Origin: Chaenocephalus aceratus
Lineage: Eukaryota; Chordata; Actinopteri; Perciformes; Channichthyidae
NCBI GenBank assembly: GCA_023974075.1
Contig: CM043790.1
Span: 62,001 to 126,000, forward strand
Direction: 5' to 3'
DNA length: 64,000 bases
Below are positions 44,743-55,600 of the stretch, in pieces. Every line of letters starts with the position of its first letter. The first letter of the stretch is position 1. A model generated the notes under the pieces. That model was not told the origin of the DNA. It was given only the letters and a program-made list of their open reading frames with translations, and did not search any database. The translations under genes and the position numbers were made by a program.

Positions 44743-45179
44743 GGACAGAGGTGGAGCTGGTATTGGCAGAGTGAAGCTGCTAAGATATGAGCATGCAGAT
44801 GTAAAAACTCGAGGAGACGAAGACAGGTGACCTGCTAACAGAGGTCGCCAAAAAGGAGAAGGAGATTGTGATCCCTTTGACGGTCTTGGATTCTTCCATG
44901 AGGAAATATCTGGTAGTCAGAACACCGGTTCCACATTTTATTTCCAAATTCTAATCACATTTTAAGTCCGCTTAGATTCAAGGATTAGACTTGTACATTG
45001 TTTCTCATTGTTCTTGGCTCAATGTCAAACTTACTCTGACAGGACTCGACTCAACACCTTTCATGAAACATTTCTTTTTTCAGAAGTAGAAAAATACTGA
45101 ATGTTCCAAATGGTGACAGGCAGTAGGAGACACAATGGTATGATGTAAAGATGTATGAGTGATGAGTGGAAACACTCAC

Positions 45180-45333
45180 TGAGACCGGTAGTGCTCCCTG
45201 CTGCAGGGCAGTGGCCAGGAGACACATCTTCTTCTCCCTCTCCATCGCCGTGCTTCCTGGCTCTCTGCTCTCTCTTATTCCTCATGGGTTTCCCCGGCAA
45301 CGTCTGGTACCTGCTCAGCTCCATGTGAGGATT
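45180..45333 (-). CDS. ppfibp2: ppfibp2 exon: linker with YQTLPGK motif
   Basis: NPHMELSRYQTLPGKPMRN then a basic-acidic stretch KREQRARKHGDGEGEEDVS and ending STTGL. YQTLPGK aligns with YPTLPGK of mammalian liprin-beta-2. Acceptor ATACTCTTCAG, donor GTCTCA|GTGAGTG. 154 bp; starts in phase 0 and ends in phase 1, matching its neighbours. Confidence 0.88.
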
Positions 45334-45727
45334 CTGAAGAGTATAGAACAAGCAGTGTGTCATTAGTCTGGTCCAGAACCACATTTCAAATAATGACCCA
45401 AGTGTCTGTGAAAGTATAGTAACAGAAGTTGAACTAGTCTTTCATGCAGATCTCACAGTTCACTGACCCCTGCTTCGAAAACAAAGATCCAATGATATTC
45501 TGGTGTTTATCTGCTTCAGCGATGGGATGTTTTTAGCGCATTCAACTGATTTGAAATATAACCGCTTTGTATTTCCCATTAAAGGCGGCGGCAGTCTCAT
45601 TACATGTCTTTCATGAGGTACAGAGGTTATTTAGTAAAGGAGTTGTCTACATGGACAACATCGTGAGGCAGCGTGGTACCGAGCACACTGCGGCACTCCA
45701 CGTGGGATCGGCCCTTCCTGTTGCGTG

Positions 45728-45728
<1 letters not shown>

Positions 45729-45789
<61 letters not shown>

Positions 45790-45808
45790 GTGTGTGTGTG
45801 TGTGTGTA
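45729..45808. repeat. (TG)n microsatellite
   Basis: About 80 bp of TG. The following 45810-46330 holds no recognised feature. Confidence 0.95.
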
Positions 45809-46334
45809 GTCACATATTGGCTCAGATCATTCTCAAATAGATAAATGCTGACAGAAGGATAAACAAATGTAATTTGCGTAAAAGCGCTTTTGAGAGTGAA
45901 TCTGATTTCTTAGACTCTCCTGACGTCGCTAGATTCACCGATGCATTTGTCTAAAGAGGGGAGTGTCTGTAGCCAATCAGATGTCTGCTTCATTTGAAGC
46001 CAATCACATGATTACGTCCCACGAGGGGTTGTGCCATTGAAACCACTTCCGCATTAGAGTAACCCTGCTGACTGCCTCGTGCACTAATAAAGAGAAACAT
46101 GCACACACACGTAAAGCTCTGAGCTAGCAGATCAGCATTCACGCAATCACACATTAAAAGAACATGAATGTTTATTCTTTATTTATATGTATCACAATAA
46201 ATACATCTATATAAATATATAGTTTATATTAATGCAATAGTCTTTCTTGATGATAACTTCATTATCTTGTCGAGCTGCCGCAAAAGTTATGGTGGTTCAA
46301 AAAAGGCTCATCTATGAAATATATATAAACCAAC

Positions 46335-46395
46335 CTTCTGTAATGATCCACTCTGCAACTCTTCAAGACTGCTGGAGAGCAACCTGCGTTGATGC
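46335..46395 (-). CDS. ppfibp2: ppfibp2 exon: SLEEL linker motif
   Basis: HQRRLLSSSLEELQSGSLQK aligns with KKLSCSLEDLRSESVDK of mammalian liprin-beta-2. The exon is 61 bp. Its first base completes an Arg codon from the exon at 49093-49160 and it ends in phase 0. Acceptor TTTAACTCTCAAG, donor AAG|GTTGGT. Confidence 0.8.
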
Positions 46396-46629
46396 CTTGA
46401 GAGTTAAAACATAATAAATGAATGCCACCATATCACTTCTTGATTTCATATATTATGATGACTGTCTAGAATGTGAGTCCATTGAAAGCAAACAGAAGTC
46501 TGCGCTGTTAAATACACGAACATAAAAAGCTTCTACTCACCATGACCCATTACAGAAGCTTGTGTCCCCAGTGGACACCAGTGATGTGTGCAGAGAGTCA
46601 TGGATACTACAACACATGGCACACAAAGG

Positions 46630-47365
46630 TTCAGATGAAAGGGATTACATGACATGTTAGACGCTTTTATCCAAAGCGACTTACATACATTCAGTACTGT
46701 GGACAATCCCCATAGGAGCAATGTGGGGTGAAGTGTCTCAGGGACACAACGGACATGCTGGCCCAATCCCAAACCACCCCCCTCCACCCTACCCCTCCGG
46801 GACGGAGGGCCCAATCCCAAACCACCCCATCCACCCTCCCCTCAGTGATGGAGGCCAAAATCCCAAACCACCCCCTCCACCTACCCCTCCGTGATGGAGG
46901 CCCAATCCCAAACCACTCCCTCGCCCCTAACCCTCCGTTGATGGAGTGAACTCCGTCTGTAGCCCACACTCGCAGTCAACGAGGCTCCCCTCCTGTCAGA
47001 TGGAGGAAGTAAACACAGCAGCAAGGCTTTGGGACGGCCCCTCCCCTCTCTCCGGCAGAAACAGGAAGTGCCGTAAATGTAGGTAACAACGGTTTCAATC
47101 AGCATCTCTTAGACAACAATGTAAATTAATAAAACTCCAACATCTTTCATTGTGTTACTTTTTTGTAAAGCTCTTTTAGTTTTAAACCTGATGTTTATAA
47201 GCTAATAGGCTTAACAGGCGGACCCTCCGCGTGAACGCGCAAACAGAGGGGTCAGGGGTGTAGGGGGCAGTTTGGGAATGGGCAGATGACTGCAGTGGGA
47301 CTCGAACTTGATACCCCCTGATTCAAAGTTCAGCGCACTACCCACTGAGCCACAGCCTCCCGGGA
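46630..47365. mobile_element. Dispersed repeat split by a nested element
   Basis: The outer repeat starts CATGTTAGACGCTTTTATCC with AAAGCGACTTACAT and resumes at 47284 with GACTGCAGTGGGACTCGAAC, ending CACTGAGCCACAGCCTCC. The nested element at 46761-47283 has inverted ends GCCCAATCCCAAAC and GTTTGGGAATGGGC. It also has about four tandem 45-50-bp units at its left (46761-46935). Confidence 0.65.
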
Positions 47366-47639
47366 TAATTTTAGATGTTTTATAAATGTGTAGTTCTTTA
47401 GTGTATCACCTCCAGCAGAGTGATTGAAACTAGATATGGGTGGCTGGAAGAAAAGCCCCCCTTGATTTTAGGAGCACGATATATTTAGAATGTTTTCACT
47501 GCTTGTCCTTGACATTCAAACAGCCTGTTCAGTCCCACAACAAGGCTGCACTTCCACATCAGGCTGTGTGATGCTGAGGTAAAGCAGTGAACATTGTTTA
47601 CATATGTGTACACTTGAACTTTTTAGAAGGACCTTTTCC

Positions 47640-47760
47640 TTTTAAACAACATTACATGTCATTTAGCTGACCCTTTTATGCAAAGCTACAAGCAAACACT
47701 TTCAATTCCTACAGGAGCAATTAGAGGTTTAGTATCTTGCCCAAAGACCTGGAGGGACTG
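47640..47760. mobile_element. Second copy of the TTTAGCTGACCCTTTTATGC-type repeat
   Basis: ACATTACATGTCATTTAGCTGACC...CAAAGCTACAAGCAAACACT and GGAGCAATTAGAGG...TATCTTGCCC are the body of the same family as 46630-47365. Its 3' portion runs directly into the 70-bp array. Confidence 0.6.
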
Positions 47761-48945
47761 GGGATCACTGACCCTCTGATTCCAGCCCACAGCCACTCCT
47801 TCTGTGAGTGAGACACGTTTCGTCGCACTGGGGATCACTGACCCTCTGATTCCAGGCCACAGCCACTCCTTCTGTGAGTGAGACACGTTTCGTCGCACTG
47901 GGGATCACTGACCCTCTGATTCCAGCCCACAGCCACTCCTTCTGTGAGTGAGACACGTTTCGTCGCACTGGGTATCACTGACGCTCTGATTCCAGCCCAC
48001 AGCCACTCCTTCTGTAAGTGAGACACGTTTCGTCGCACTGGGGATCACTGACCCTCTGATTCCAGGCCACAGCCACTCCTTCTGTAAGTGAGACACGTTT
48101 CGTCGCACTGGGGATCACTGACCCTCTGATTCCAGGCCACAGCCACTCCTTCTGTGAGTGAGGACACGTTTCGTCGCCACTGGGGATCACTGACCCTCTG
48201 ATTCCAGGCCACAGGCCACTCTTCTGTGAGTGAGACACGTTTCGTCGCACTGGGGATCACTGACCCTCTGATTCCCAGCCCACAGCCACTCCTTCTGTGA
48301 GTGAGAACACGTTTCGTCGCACTGGGGATCACTGACCCTCTGATTCCAGCCCACAGCCACTCCTTCTGTGAGTGAGACACGTTTCGTCGCACTGGGGATC
48401 ACTGACCCTCTGATTCCAGCCCACAGCCACTCCTTCTGTAAGTGAGACACGTTTCGTCACACTGGGGATCACTGACCCTCTGATTCCAGCCCACAGCCAC
48501 TCCTTCTGTGAGTGAGACACGTTTCGTCGCACTGGGGATCACTGACCCTCTGATTCCAGGCCACAGCCACTCCTTCTGTGAGTGAGACACGTTTCGTCAC
48601 ACTGGGGATCACTGACCCTCTGATTCCAGCCCACAGCCACTCCTTCTGTGAGTGAGACACGTTTCGTCGCACTGGGGATCACTGACCCTCTGATTCCAGG
48701 CCACAGCCCTCCTTCTGTGAGTGAGACACGTTTCGTCGCACTGGGTATCACTGACCCTCTGATTCCAGCCCACAGCCACTCCTTCTGTGAGTGAGACACG
48801 TTTCGTCGCACTGGGTATCACTGACCCTCTGATTCCAGCCCACAGCCACTCCTTCTGTGAGTGAGACACGTTTCGTCGCACTGGGGATCACTGACCCTCT
48901 GATTCCAGCCCACAGCCACTCCTTCTGTGAGTGAGACACGTTTCG
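47757..48945. repeat. 70-bp minisatellite, 17 copies
   Basis: The unit begins CACTGGGGATCACTGACCCT and ends GACACGTTTCGTCG. Variants are C/G at CCAGCCCAC versus CCAGGCCAC and G/A at CTGTGAG versus CTGTAAG. Isolated one-base indels shift frames around 48160-48310 and 48710. Minus-strand frames appear open every 70 bp because three units give 210 bp; they are not genes. Confidence 0.96.
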
Positions 48946-49092
48946 TCCACAGCACTACATTGCTGAGCTCCTGTGCTCTCGCTGTCTGTTTCTCTTAATT
49001 AGTGGAGTGCTGACCGCCATCTACGCTAGGTAAAACACTGAAATGGATAAGCAACTTGTGAGATGCTGCATGTGTATTGTGAGTGTTTATAC

Positions 49093-49160
49093 CTAGAATC
49101 AAATCCTCTCTGGTAGGGGGAAGAAGATAGCACAAATGGAGAAGATGACAGCGATGACAT
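49093..49160 (-). CDS. ppfibp2: ppfibp2 exon: Ser-rich linker (phase conflict on one side)
   Basis: MSSLSSSPFVLSSSPYQRGF followed by DS and a split Arg codon completed by the exon at 46335-46395. The Ser/Pro-rich content and position match the SSPTVGPPPLPQKS region of mammalian liprin-beta-2. Acceptor TTGCATAG, donor TCTAG|GTATAA. The upstream exon (49317-49400) ends in phase 1, which would put this exon in a frame reading DVIAVIFSICAIFFPLPERI then stop. A base error, a missed micro-exon or an alternative terminal exon could explain the conflict. Confidence 0.55.
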
Positions 49161-49316
49161 CTATGCAAAGGCAAAACACAATTTAGTTCATTTACTTTTA
49201 TAAATGTGTAGGGGGGTCCATTTTCAGATAGCTGTTGACAGGACATGAATCCTGTAGGATGATATGCAAAGTGCATTGAATGTAGGTTGGAAAAAAGTGT
49301 ATACTAATTATCTTAC

Positions 49317-49400
49317 CCTGTGACCTGACAATATCAGAATGTGCTTTATGTGTGAAGGCTCTGACTCCTGAGCTGCCACTCAGATCCTCATCACTAACCC
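49317..49400 (-). CDS. ppfibp2: ppfibp2 exon: start of variable linker
   Basis: GVSDEDLSGSSGVRAFTHKA then HSDIVRSQ. It follows the end of the coiled coil. Acceptor TTTTTACCAG, donor CAGG|GTAAGAT. The sequence is poorly conserved, as expected in this linker. The first Gly codon is shared with the preceding exon. Confidence 0.8.
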
Positions 49401-49493
49401 CTGGTAAAAACACAAACACAAAGAAAACCTGTATCTTACATTGTACTTCATCCAAGCCTCATATTGCATCAGAGAACATGATGTAATCCGTAC

Positions 49494-49569
49494 CCTGTGT
49501 GAGTGCCATGACTTCCCTCATCTTTCTGTATTGGCCAAGCAGAATGGTCAGCTCCTCTATGCGTCGCTC
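49494..49569 (-). CDS. ppfibp2: ppfibp2 exon: end of coiled coil
   Basis: ERRIEELTILLGQYRKMREV then MALTQ. It aligns with DRRIEELTGLLNQYRKVKEI of mammalian liprin-beta-2. 76 bp, phase 0 to 1. Acceptor TGGGAGCAG, donor CAGG|GTACGG. Confidence 0.93.
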
Positions 49570-49694
49570 CTGCTCCCAGCAACACACACATATATAAATC
49601 AAGTCAAATAAGGGGACCAATTATTGTTCTTCAAAATAACTTTGAAACGGAACATTAAAGAAATATCTGTCATGGTAATAGTGGTTTCATTGAC

Positions 49695-49756
49695 CTTTTC
49701 ACCATTTGAAGCTAACAGAGACTCCATCCCAGCCTTCAGCCTCTGGTATTCTTGGT
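49695..49756 (-). CDS. ppfibp2: ppfibp2 exon: coiled coil
   Basis: DQEYQRLKAGMESLLASNGE and K. It aligns with DQEIQRLKMGMETLLLANEDK. The Asp codon is split with the exon at 51046-51157. The donor is AAAAG|GTCAAT. 62 bp. Confidence 0.93.
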
Positions 49757-49769
49757 CTAACAAAGCAAA

Positions 49770-51045
49770 AAGTAGGGGTGAAAATGACATGTTGTCGTAT
49801 CACAGTAAGCACAAGTCTCTGTAATGTAGGGCATCGGATGGGAGCCTGTCGGATGTTGGCAGCAGACATGACTGCTATGCTAATGTGAATAAAGAAGCAA
49901 AACAAATGTGTCATAGTGACAGCACGACTGGCCACACACAATCACCTGTGACACACACACTGCACCTTTCAGGGATACAGTTGTTGCTGTGTATTGCTTC
50001 AATGCAATTACCAACAACCTGTGGATTCCTAAAGGAAATATCTACACAAAATAAGCTCTTAAAATATTGTCACAAAACACACACACAGCTGAACCACATG
50101 CCATTTCATATCCTTTGAAATGCAAAAACACATCTTAAAAATGAACTACACAATCTTACACTATAGCTTTGAAGGAGCTTTGAAGATTAATCTTGGGATA
50201 CAAATTAAGAACAAAAACCAAACCTACAGCTACAGCAGTTATGAGGAGGGGGTGTTAATGTAAAAGATGCAATTGATGGCATTGTGGTAAAACATGTAAA
50301 CCTTTTTGCAGAGAGCACCAATGGGGTTTGTGTATGGTCGTGCCGGAGTGAGAGAGATCGACAGCACTGTGTAGTCAGCTCAATATGCAGAGCTCTTCTA
50401 TAGTCTCCTAAATTCACAATTAGTCCGGATTAGTCTGGTAAAGCCTTAATAAGTAGCATTTCTAATTTGATTTAAAATATGCCACTTTCTGGAGAGTAGC
50501 CATTGTATAAGTGGGACAAAATCCTCTATATATGTATTCATTCCATGTTGCACTCCTCAACACTCACAACACTATTGGAAAAATCATGCTAACCAAAGGA
50601 TTGAAAGGATTGAGAGACTTATTGGTTTAATGAAACAGGAAAGTTGACTACAACCAACACACAATGCAACCAAACACTCCACCACCATAAACCTAATGAT
50701 GAGGCTAAAAGGCTTAAACATGTTTATGTTCTGGATTTGTTTAGATTTGAACTGATATCAGAAAAACGATCAACAGCATTATACTGAATAATTATATGTA
50801 ACCAACTAACATATCTTACAACATGGTTGTTACATGGCTTATAAGCAGAGCAGGTTGGTTGAAAATGAGACCAGTTAAAACAGCACACCATGCCTTACAT
50901 TTGTTCATCAGCTGCTTGATATACTCCTCCTCTACAGTAGGTGTCAGCAAAGAGTCAGACACAAGTCAAGCAAAGGAAAGAGACATGTTGAGTAGATGGT
51001 TCAGTAACATGGCTGACACATGGGATTGGTCAGTCAGCTGTGTAC
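49770..51045. other. ppfibp2 intron with no recognised feature
   Basis: Mostly unique AT-rich sequence; no repeats or extra exons were supported. Confidence 0.4.
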
Positions 51046-51157
51046 CTCTCTCTGTGTTTGCGTCAGCTGTGCCGCCTCTTGCCATCAGTTGTGTCTGCAG
51101 ACATTCGATCTCAGCGTCTTTGGAGGCCAAGAGTTGCTGCAGCTCTGATATGTCGGC
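51046..51157 (-). CDS. ppfibp2: ppfibp2 exon: coiled coil
   Basis: ADISELQQLLASKDAEIECL then QTQLMARGGTADANTER. It aligns with AEVAQLQEQVALKDAEIERLHSQL. Acceptor TTTCTCCACAG, donor GAGAG|GTACAC. 112 bp, phase 0 to 1. Confidence 0.92.
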
Positions 51158-51555
51158 CTGTGGAGAAAGAGTACACGTATATGAACTGCAGTAGTATTTC
51201 AGGTTTCATTTACAGGTCGATGTCATTTATGTGAGAGCCACATCGAGGAGGAGCTCCAACAAGCCGTTTAGGACAGAGCACAGACTATGCTGTATGAGAA
51301 ACCAATGTGAGTTTGGAAAATTGCACAATACACATTTATTTTATTAGACCTCAACAATGGAATTATGATCAGTAGAAATGGCCATGACATGGGACCTTTA
51401 AATCTTGCCAAGAAGATTCTTGCCATCTTGAGGTCAAGAATTGTCAGATTTAGTTTACCATTGTTATGGTCCTAGCCACATTTAAGCCAGTGTATGTGTG
51501 TGTGTGTGTGGGGGGGGGGGATTTTATCCTGTGCGTCTTGTTGGGATACAACAAG

Positions 51556-51612
51556 TCCGGCAGTGGCTCAGTCAGTAGGGGCTCGGACTGTGAGCCGCTA
51601 GTGTCGCGGAGT
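51556..51612 (+). mobile_element. tRNA-derived SINE, left part with A box
   Basis: GGCAGTGGCTCAGTCAGTAG (A box at 51564-51580) followed by GGGCTCGGACTG and a degraded continuation. The rest of this SINE resumes at 53383, so it was split by the insertion at about 51591-53382. Confidence 0.7.
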
Positions 51613-53382
51613 GTATGTGAGGAGGAAGAGCGGAGGAATGTTGGGTGCGTGGTGCCGTGTATTTTGGATTTGGAGGCTTCGTTTGGATTACATTTTTGAT
51701 ATTTTGAGTGGTTGATCTCCCCCCCCCCGAACAGCGAAGCTGTCCCACTGGATGAAAAGGCAAGAAGGCACGGAATGAAATACGTGCTTTCAGGAATGCA
51801 GACAGCTGACACGAAGAATGCGGAAGTGGAGGAGGAAAGATTAACGGCGGAGAAAGAGGAGAAACCCGTACGAATGGAGGTGGGAAACGATAAGAGGAAG
51901 GAGAAGGTGATAAAGAAGAAAACAGTGGAGGAGGGAGAGGACGAAAGAGAAATATTGGGAGTTTTTAAAACCGGAAAGAAGTTGACGGCCCCCGCTGTAG
52001 CTGCGACAGCAGCATTAGCTGGCAGCGTCAAAGCGGGTGAGGGGAAGGAGAAAGCGATCGAGAAGGGAGAACAAATGGTGTTTTCTCTGAAGAAAAGACT
52101 GGAAGAGAGACGACAAAGAGAGAAGAGGAGGACAAGCAGAGTCCTGGTTGTGAAGAACACTTCTGTTTAGCAATGTGATGAAAGAATGGAAAACTGGATT
52201 CTGCTTTATCATCCACTGAAGTGTATTGAGAGTCATATGGCCGGAGCATTTATCAAGGTGTCTCGTCATTTGAAATACCCGGACAACACTGAGCACAAAA
52301 TGGGCAGCAGCACCTCTATAGCTACATGAAGAGGGGGAAGCTGCTAAACCGCGCGCTTTCCCTAATTAGTACCAGACATGTTGAAAACAAGTTAATGCCA
52401 ACGTGCATAGTTCACACTTCCCCCACAGGAAAGGAGAGCGCCTCTTGACCTGTGCCCTCCTCAAGTTACAGGCAAAGAGCATAGGCGACTTAATGAAAAA
52501 CATATCTTTGACATAACAGATTCCTCAGAAAAGCTGAGAATCACGAGACACAAACAGATCCCATTAAAATATTCTTTAACACTGGTGAAGGGACGTCTGG
52601 GTGGAAGGAGAAAGGCTGACGGAGCGAACCCGGAAATGGGCAGCGGCGGTGAGGAGGCAGACGGGAAAAGACGAGAGAATGCGGGAAGAGAAGGGAAAAC
52701 GAAAAAATTGATTGATGTGGAGGTTGAGATGGATGAGACTGAGGGGGGGGAGGGGGTGAAAGAAGTAAGGGAGGAAGGGGGAAAAGATGTAGAGCCTGGG
52801 ATGAGGAGGAAGAGGAGGATAGCTTGAATGAGGAAGAGGAAAGGCATGTGTAAAAGTGGAGGAGAAAATGAGAGTGGAGAAGGAAAGAAAGAGAGAGATG
52901 CAAGAACGAGGAAGGAGAAAATGAAGGACTGGAAGGTGATGGAAATAAATATAGGGGTGATTAATAAAAAGGGTGAGTGGGTGAACAGCGAGAAGGATGT
53001 GCATCGCCTCACGTTAACGAAAAGGCTGTATGGAAATATAGAGGGAGAAACGGTGGAAGCGGGGAGAAGGATTGGGAAGGAGAAAGGAATGGGCGATAAC
53101 TGAGACGCGGAAAGATGTAGAAAGTGGAGAAACGGTATGAAAAGGAATTGATGGGGTGTACGTATGACAAAAGTGTGCGGAAGGTGGAAAAGCATTACTA
53201 ATGTTGTGTACTAGAGAGATGTGAGGGTATGCAGGAATAATATCTATGAAAACTGAGATTGAGATGAACTAAATTGGAAGGAAGCCTTGGGGGTCCTTGT
53301 TTTGGGGGATCGGTAAGGTGGATTATAATGTGTGCAAAATGTAACTATGTTTTGATATAATAAAAGATACAAAAAAAAAAAA
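51591..53382 (+). mobile_element. Poly(A)-tailed retroposed insertion of unknown family
   Basis: About 1.8 kb inserted into a SINE. It is flanked by GTAGGGGCTCGGACTG (51575-51590) and GTAGGGGCTTGGACTG (53383-53398) and ends ATAATAAAAGATAC plus 12 A. Weaker similarity of the two flanks continues for about 20 bp more, so the duplication may be longer and old. Features typical of target-primed reverse transcription are clear. The body encodes Lys/Glu-rich frames: 51712-52170 (152 codons), 52585-52827 (80 codons) and 52828-53103 (91 codons, starting right after the previous stop). No reverse transcriptase or endonuclease was seen. It could be an ORF1-bearing, internally deleted LINE, or a processed transcript. 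Confidence 0.7.
51712..52170 (+). pseudogene. Lys/Glu-rich frame in the retroposed insertion
   Basis: A 152-codon frame includes KKKTVEEGEDEREILGVFKT, GKKLTAPAVAATAALAGSVK and SLKKRLEERRQREKRRTSRV. Highly charged, with one Ala-rich stretch. No domain was recognised. It may be a LINE ORF1-like or host-derived fragment. The mirrored minus-strand frame is low-complexity Ser/Phe and is rejected. Confidence 0.4.
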
Positions 53383-53600
53383 GTAGGGGCTTGGACTGGG
53401 AGCCTTAGGGTCGCCGGTTCAAGACCCCGAACTATGGAGTGTGGACTGGTACTTGGAGAGGTCCCAGTTCACCTGCTGGGCCCTGCCGTGGTCCCCCACT
53501 GCTCCCCGGGCGCTGCCCCACTGCTCCCCGGGCGCTGCCCACTAGCTGCCCACTGCTCCCCGGGCGCTGCCACTAGCTGCCCACTGCTCCTAGTACTAGG
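53383..53600 (+). mobile_element. tRNA-derived SINE, right part with B box
   Basis: GTAGGGGCTTGGACTGGGAG continues into the B box GGTTCAAGACCCC (53416-53428), then a GC-rich body with short tandem CTGCTCCCCGGGCGCTGCC units. It joins the left part at 51556 once the insertion is removed. The stretch 53600-54080 is otherwise featureless. Confidence 0.7.
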
Positions 53601-54087
53601 ATGGTTAAAGGCAGAGAACACATGTCACTGTGTGCTGTGTGCGCTGCATGTGAGACCCTGAAAGAGGGGTCATCCCCCCCATTCTCCAATTATTATTCTA
53701 GGGCTTTTACTTTAAATAACATCCCTCTTCCTGCGCTTCCTGTAAGAATGCATATACAAGAATATACAGGGATTAGTTTGTTGCCCAGGTACGTCTACAC
53801 ACACAAGGAATGTGCTTTGGTATCTGGTGGTGCGAAAATAAAACAATCTAAAAAATAATAAGTAGGTCAAGAAAATAAATATATAAGGATAATAAAAAAT
53901 AACAAATACGTATATTGATTAGATGATGTCCACTCAGCTGTGTCTACCCCAATCTGCCCAGTAGCCAGGTTACCACGGTCACCTGCAGCAGCAGAGGGAG
54001 GCTCACTCAGAGTGCATTGAGGTGTTATCTCTGATCATGTTTGCCTCCTGTTCCAGAAATATGGCTGCTATCAGAACAATCACTCAT

Positions 54088-54974
54088 GCAGCTTTCACAC
54101 CAGCGCTTTCCCCTCTCTCGCTCGAGCGGGAGCTTTTCTGGTTTCACCTGATGCTTTTGCTCCAGAGTGCCGTGGTTCATTGTTTATTAACGTGTTTCCT
54201 GCAGCATGTACCGACCCGCTGCAGTGCTGGCTGCTCTTCCACGGGAGTTTATTCTCCCGTTAGCTCCCGTTAGCTCACACTGCAGTGCTGGCTGCTCTTC
54301 CACGGGAGTTTATTCTCCCGTTAGCTCCCGGTTAGCTCACACTGCAGCGCTGGCTGCTCTTCCACGGGAGTTTATTCTCCCGTTAGCTCCCGTTAGCTCA
54401 CACTGCAGCGGCCGCTCTAAAGTATTCACTGTCCGACTCACACAAGCAGCTGATGCATATCCCCAGTTCCCCTTAGCCTAAGTGAATGTGTGTCCGTCTG
54501 AATTGACACTGTTTGGTATCACAACGCTGTTATGAAAGTTTCTCTGGTATAAAACGGGTGATGTTACCATAGCAACCGAAGCTAAACTGACTACTTGCAT
54601 CCGATAGCTGCAATAATACAAAACAACACGTGTGCCTCTCTCCACAATGATCGATAACAGTGAGCGGATGGTCAAAGTAAGGCACAAATAAACAGAATCA
54701 CACGAAGCCTGGTTAGTGCTGCCTGACTTTATAAAGTGTGTTTATAGGCACTACTGCTTGTAGGCAGGCTGACAGTCGACCCATGTTCAGGGGAGGTGGG
54801 TTTAGTTTCCTGCACGCCTCGACGTGAGAGAGACATAAGCGACGCCACCTCTTAGCTCCGAAGCTCTTGCCTCTGGACCGACAATTTTTGGAGCTGGAAG
54901 TGAACCGGATTCCGGAGCTAAGAGCCGGCGCCGCTGCGGTGTGAACAGGAAAAAACGGCTGGTGTGAAAGGGGC
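54088..54974. mobile_element. MITE with CTTTCACACCAGC termini
   Basis: The left end GCAGCTTTCACACCAGCGC and right end GGCTGGTGTGAAAGGGGC are inverted. It contains three tandem units at 54220-54410. No target duplication could be fixed. It sits in a ppfibp2 intron. Confidence 0.5.
54220..54410. repeat. Three tandem 68-bp units each with a hairpin
   Basis: Each unit contains GGCTGCTCTTCCACGGGAG followed by TTTATT and CTCCCGTTAGCTCCCG. The CGGGAG-TTTATT-CTCCCG part is a 6-bp stem. Confidence 0.85.
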
Positions 54975-55191
54975 ATTTGTGTGTGTACAATGTGACGTCT
55001 ATTGGGAAGCTCGGCGGACTTGTTGTCACTCAGATCACTATGGCCAGTTCATATGATGAAGGCAATGGAGCAGGCTGACTGATGTGCTCCTGAAAGCCGT
55101 GAGATGATTTGAACAGCATCACACCAGATATCAGAGGAAGGGACACATAGAAGCAAGAAGACAAGCAGCAGAGAGGAGGAAAGAGGGGCAC

Positions 55192-55272
55192 CTGTGCACT
55201 GCGCCAGCTCTCCTCCAGCTGCTGCATGTGCTCCACTTTCAGCTGCAGACTGGACAGCTGGCCCACGAGCCA
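55192..55272 (-). CDS. ppfibp2: ppfibp2 exon: coiled coil
   Basis: WLVGQLSSLQLKVEHMQQLE then ESWRSAQ. It corresponds to the AKLSSMKIKVGQM...KWESLK segment best known from liprin-beta-1, so this fish beta-2 retains an extra coiled-coil exon. 81 bp, phase 0 at both ends, so skipping keeps the frame. Acceptor GTGTCACCAG, donor CAG|GTGCCC. Confidence 0.85.
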
Positions 55273-55600
55273 CTGGTGACACACATGAAGAGAGTAAGAG
55301 ATGGAGCTTGACAGAGCAGAGACACAGGAAGAGGATGTGACGGATGAGAAGACATGAGATGAGGAGAGTGGAGAGAAGAGCTGCAGAGAGGGTTCATAGA
55401 TACAGACACGGAAGAAGAAGAAAGGAGAGGAGGAAGGAAGCACTGGCACTTTGCAATGTGCAACACCAAACAATGTGTTTAGGGATGATTAGCCCTTACA
55501 CCCTATTGGTCCACAGCTATAAAGCCTTGGAGTGCAACCAAGCTAAGTTCACCTCATCAGGTACAGTACAGACTTCAGCTTTACCAAATATATCTATGTA

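Noticed and set aside
47284..47365. tRNA gene on the minus strand
   Set aside because: A-box-like GGCTCAGTGGGTAG and B-box-like GTTCGAGTCCC are present. The anticodon arm does not fold properly and the sequence is the tail of a dispersed repeat.
47686..48939. Series of 60-115-codon minus-strand frames
   Set aside because: The same 70-bp unit is read repeatedly in overlapping frames; no gene.
47757..48945. CRISPR-like array
   Set aside because: Units are contiguous without unique spacers, and the genome is eukaryotic. The same applies to the 48-bp array at 20-21.8 kb.
51450..52160. 236-codon minus-strand frame
   Set aside because: It is the complement of the Lys/Glu-rich plus-strand frame in the retroposed insertion. 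Ser/Phe low complexity, no homology.
52461..53195. 244-codon minus-strand frame rich in Phe, Ser and Pro
   Set aside because: Complement of purine-rich retroposed DNA. The plus-strand orientation agrees with the poly(A) tail.
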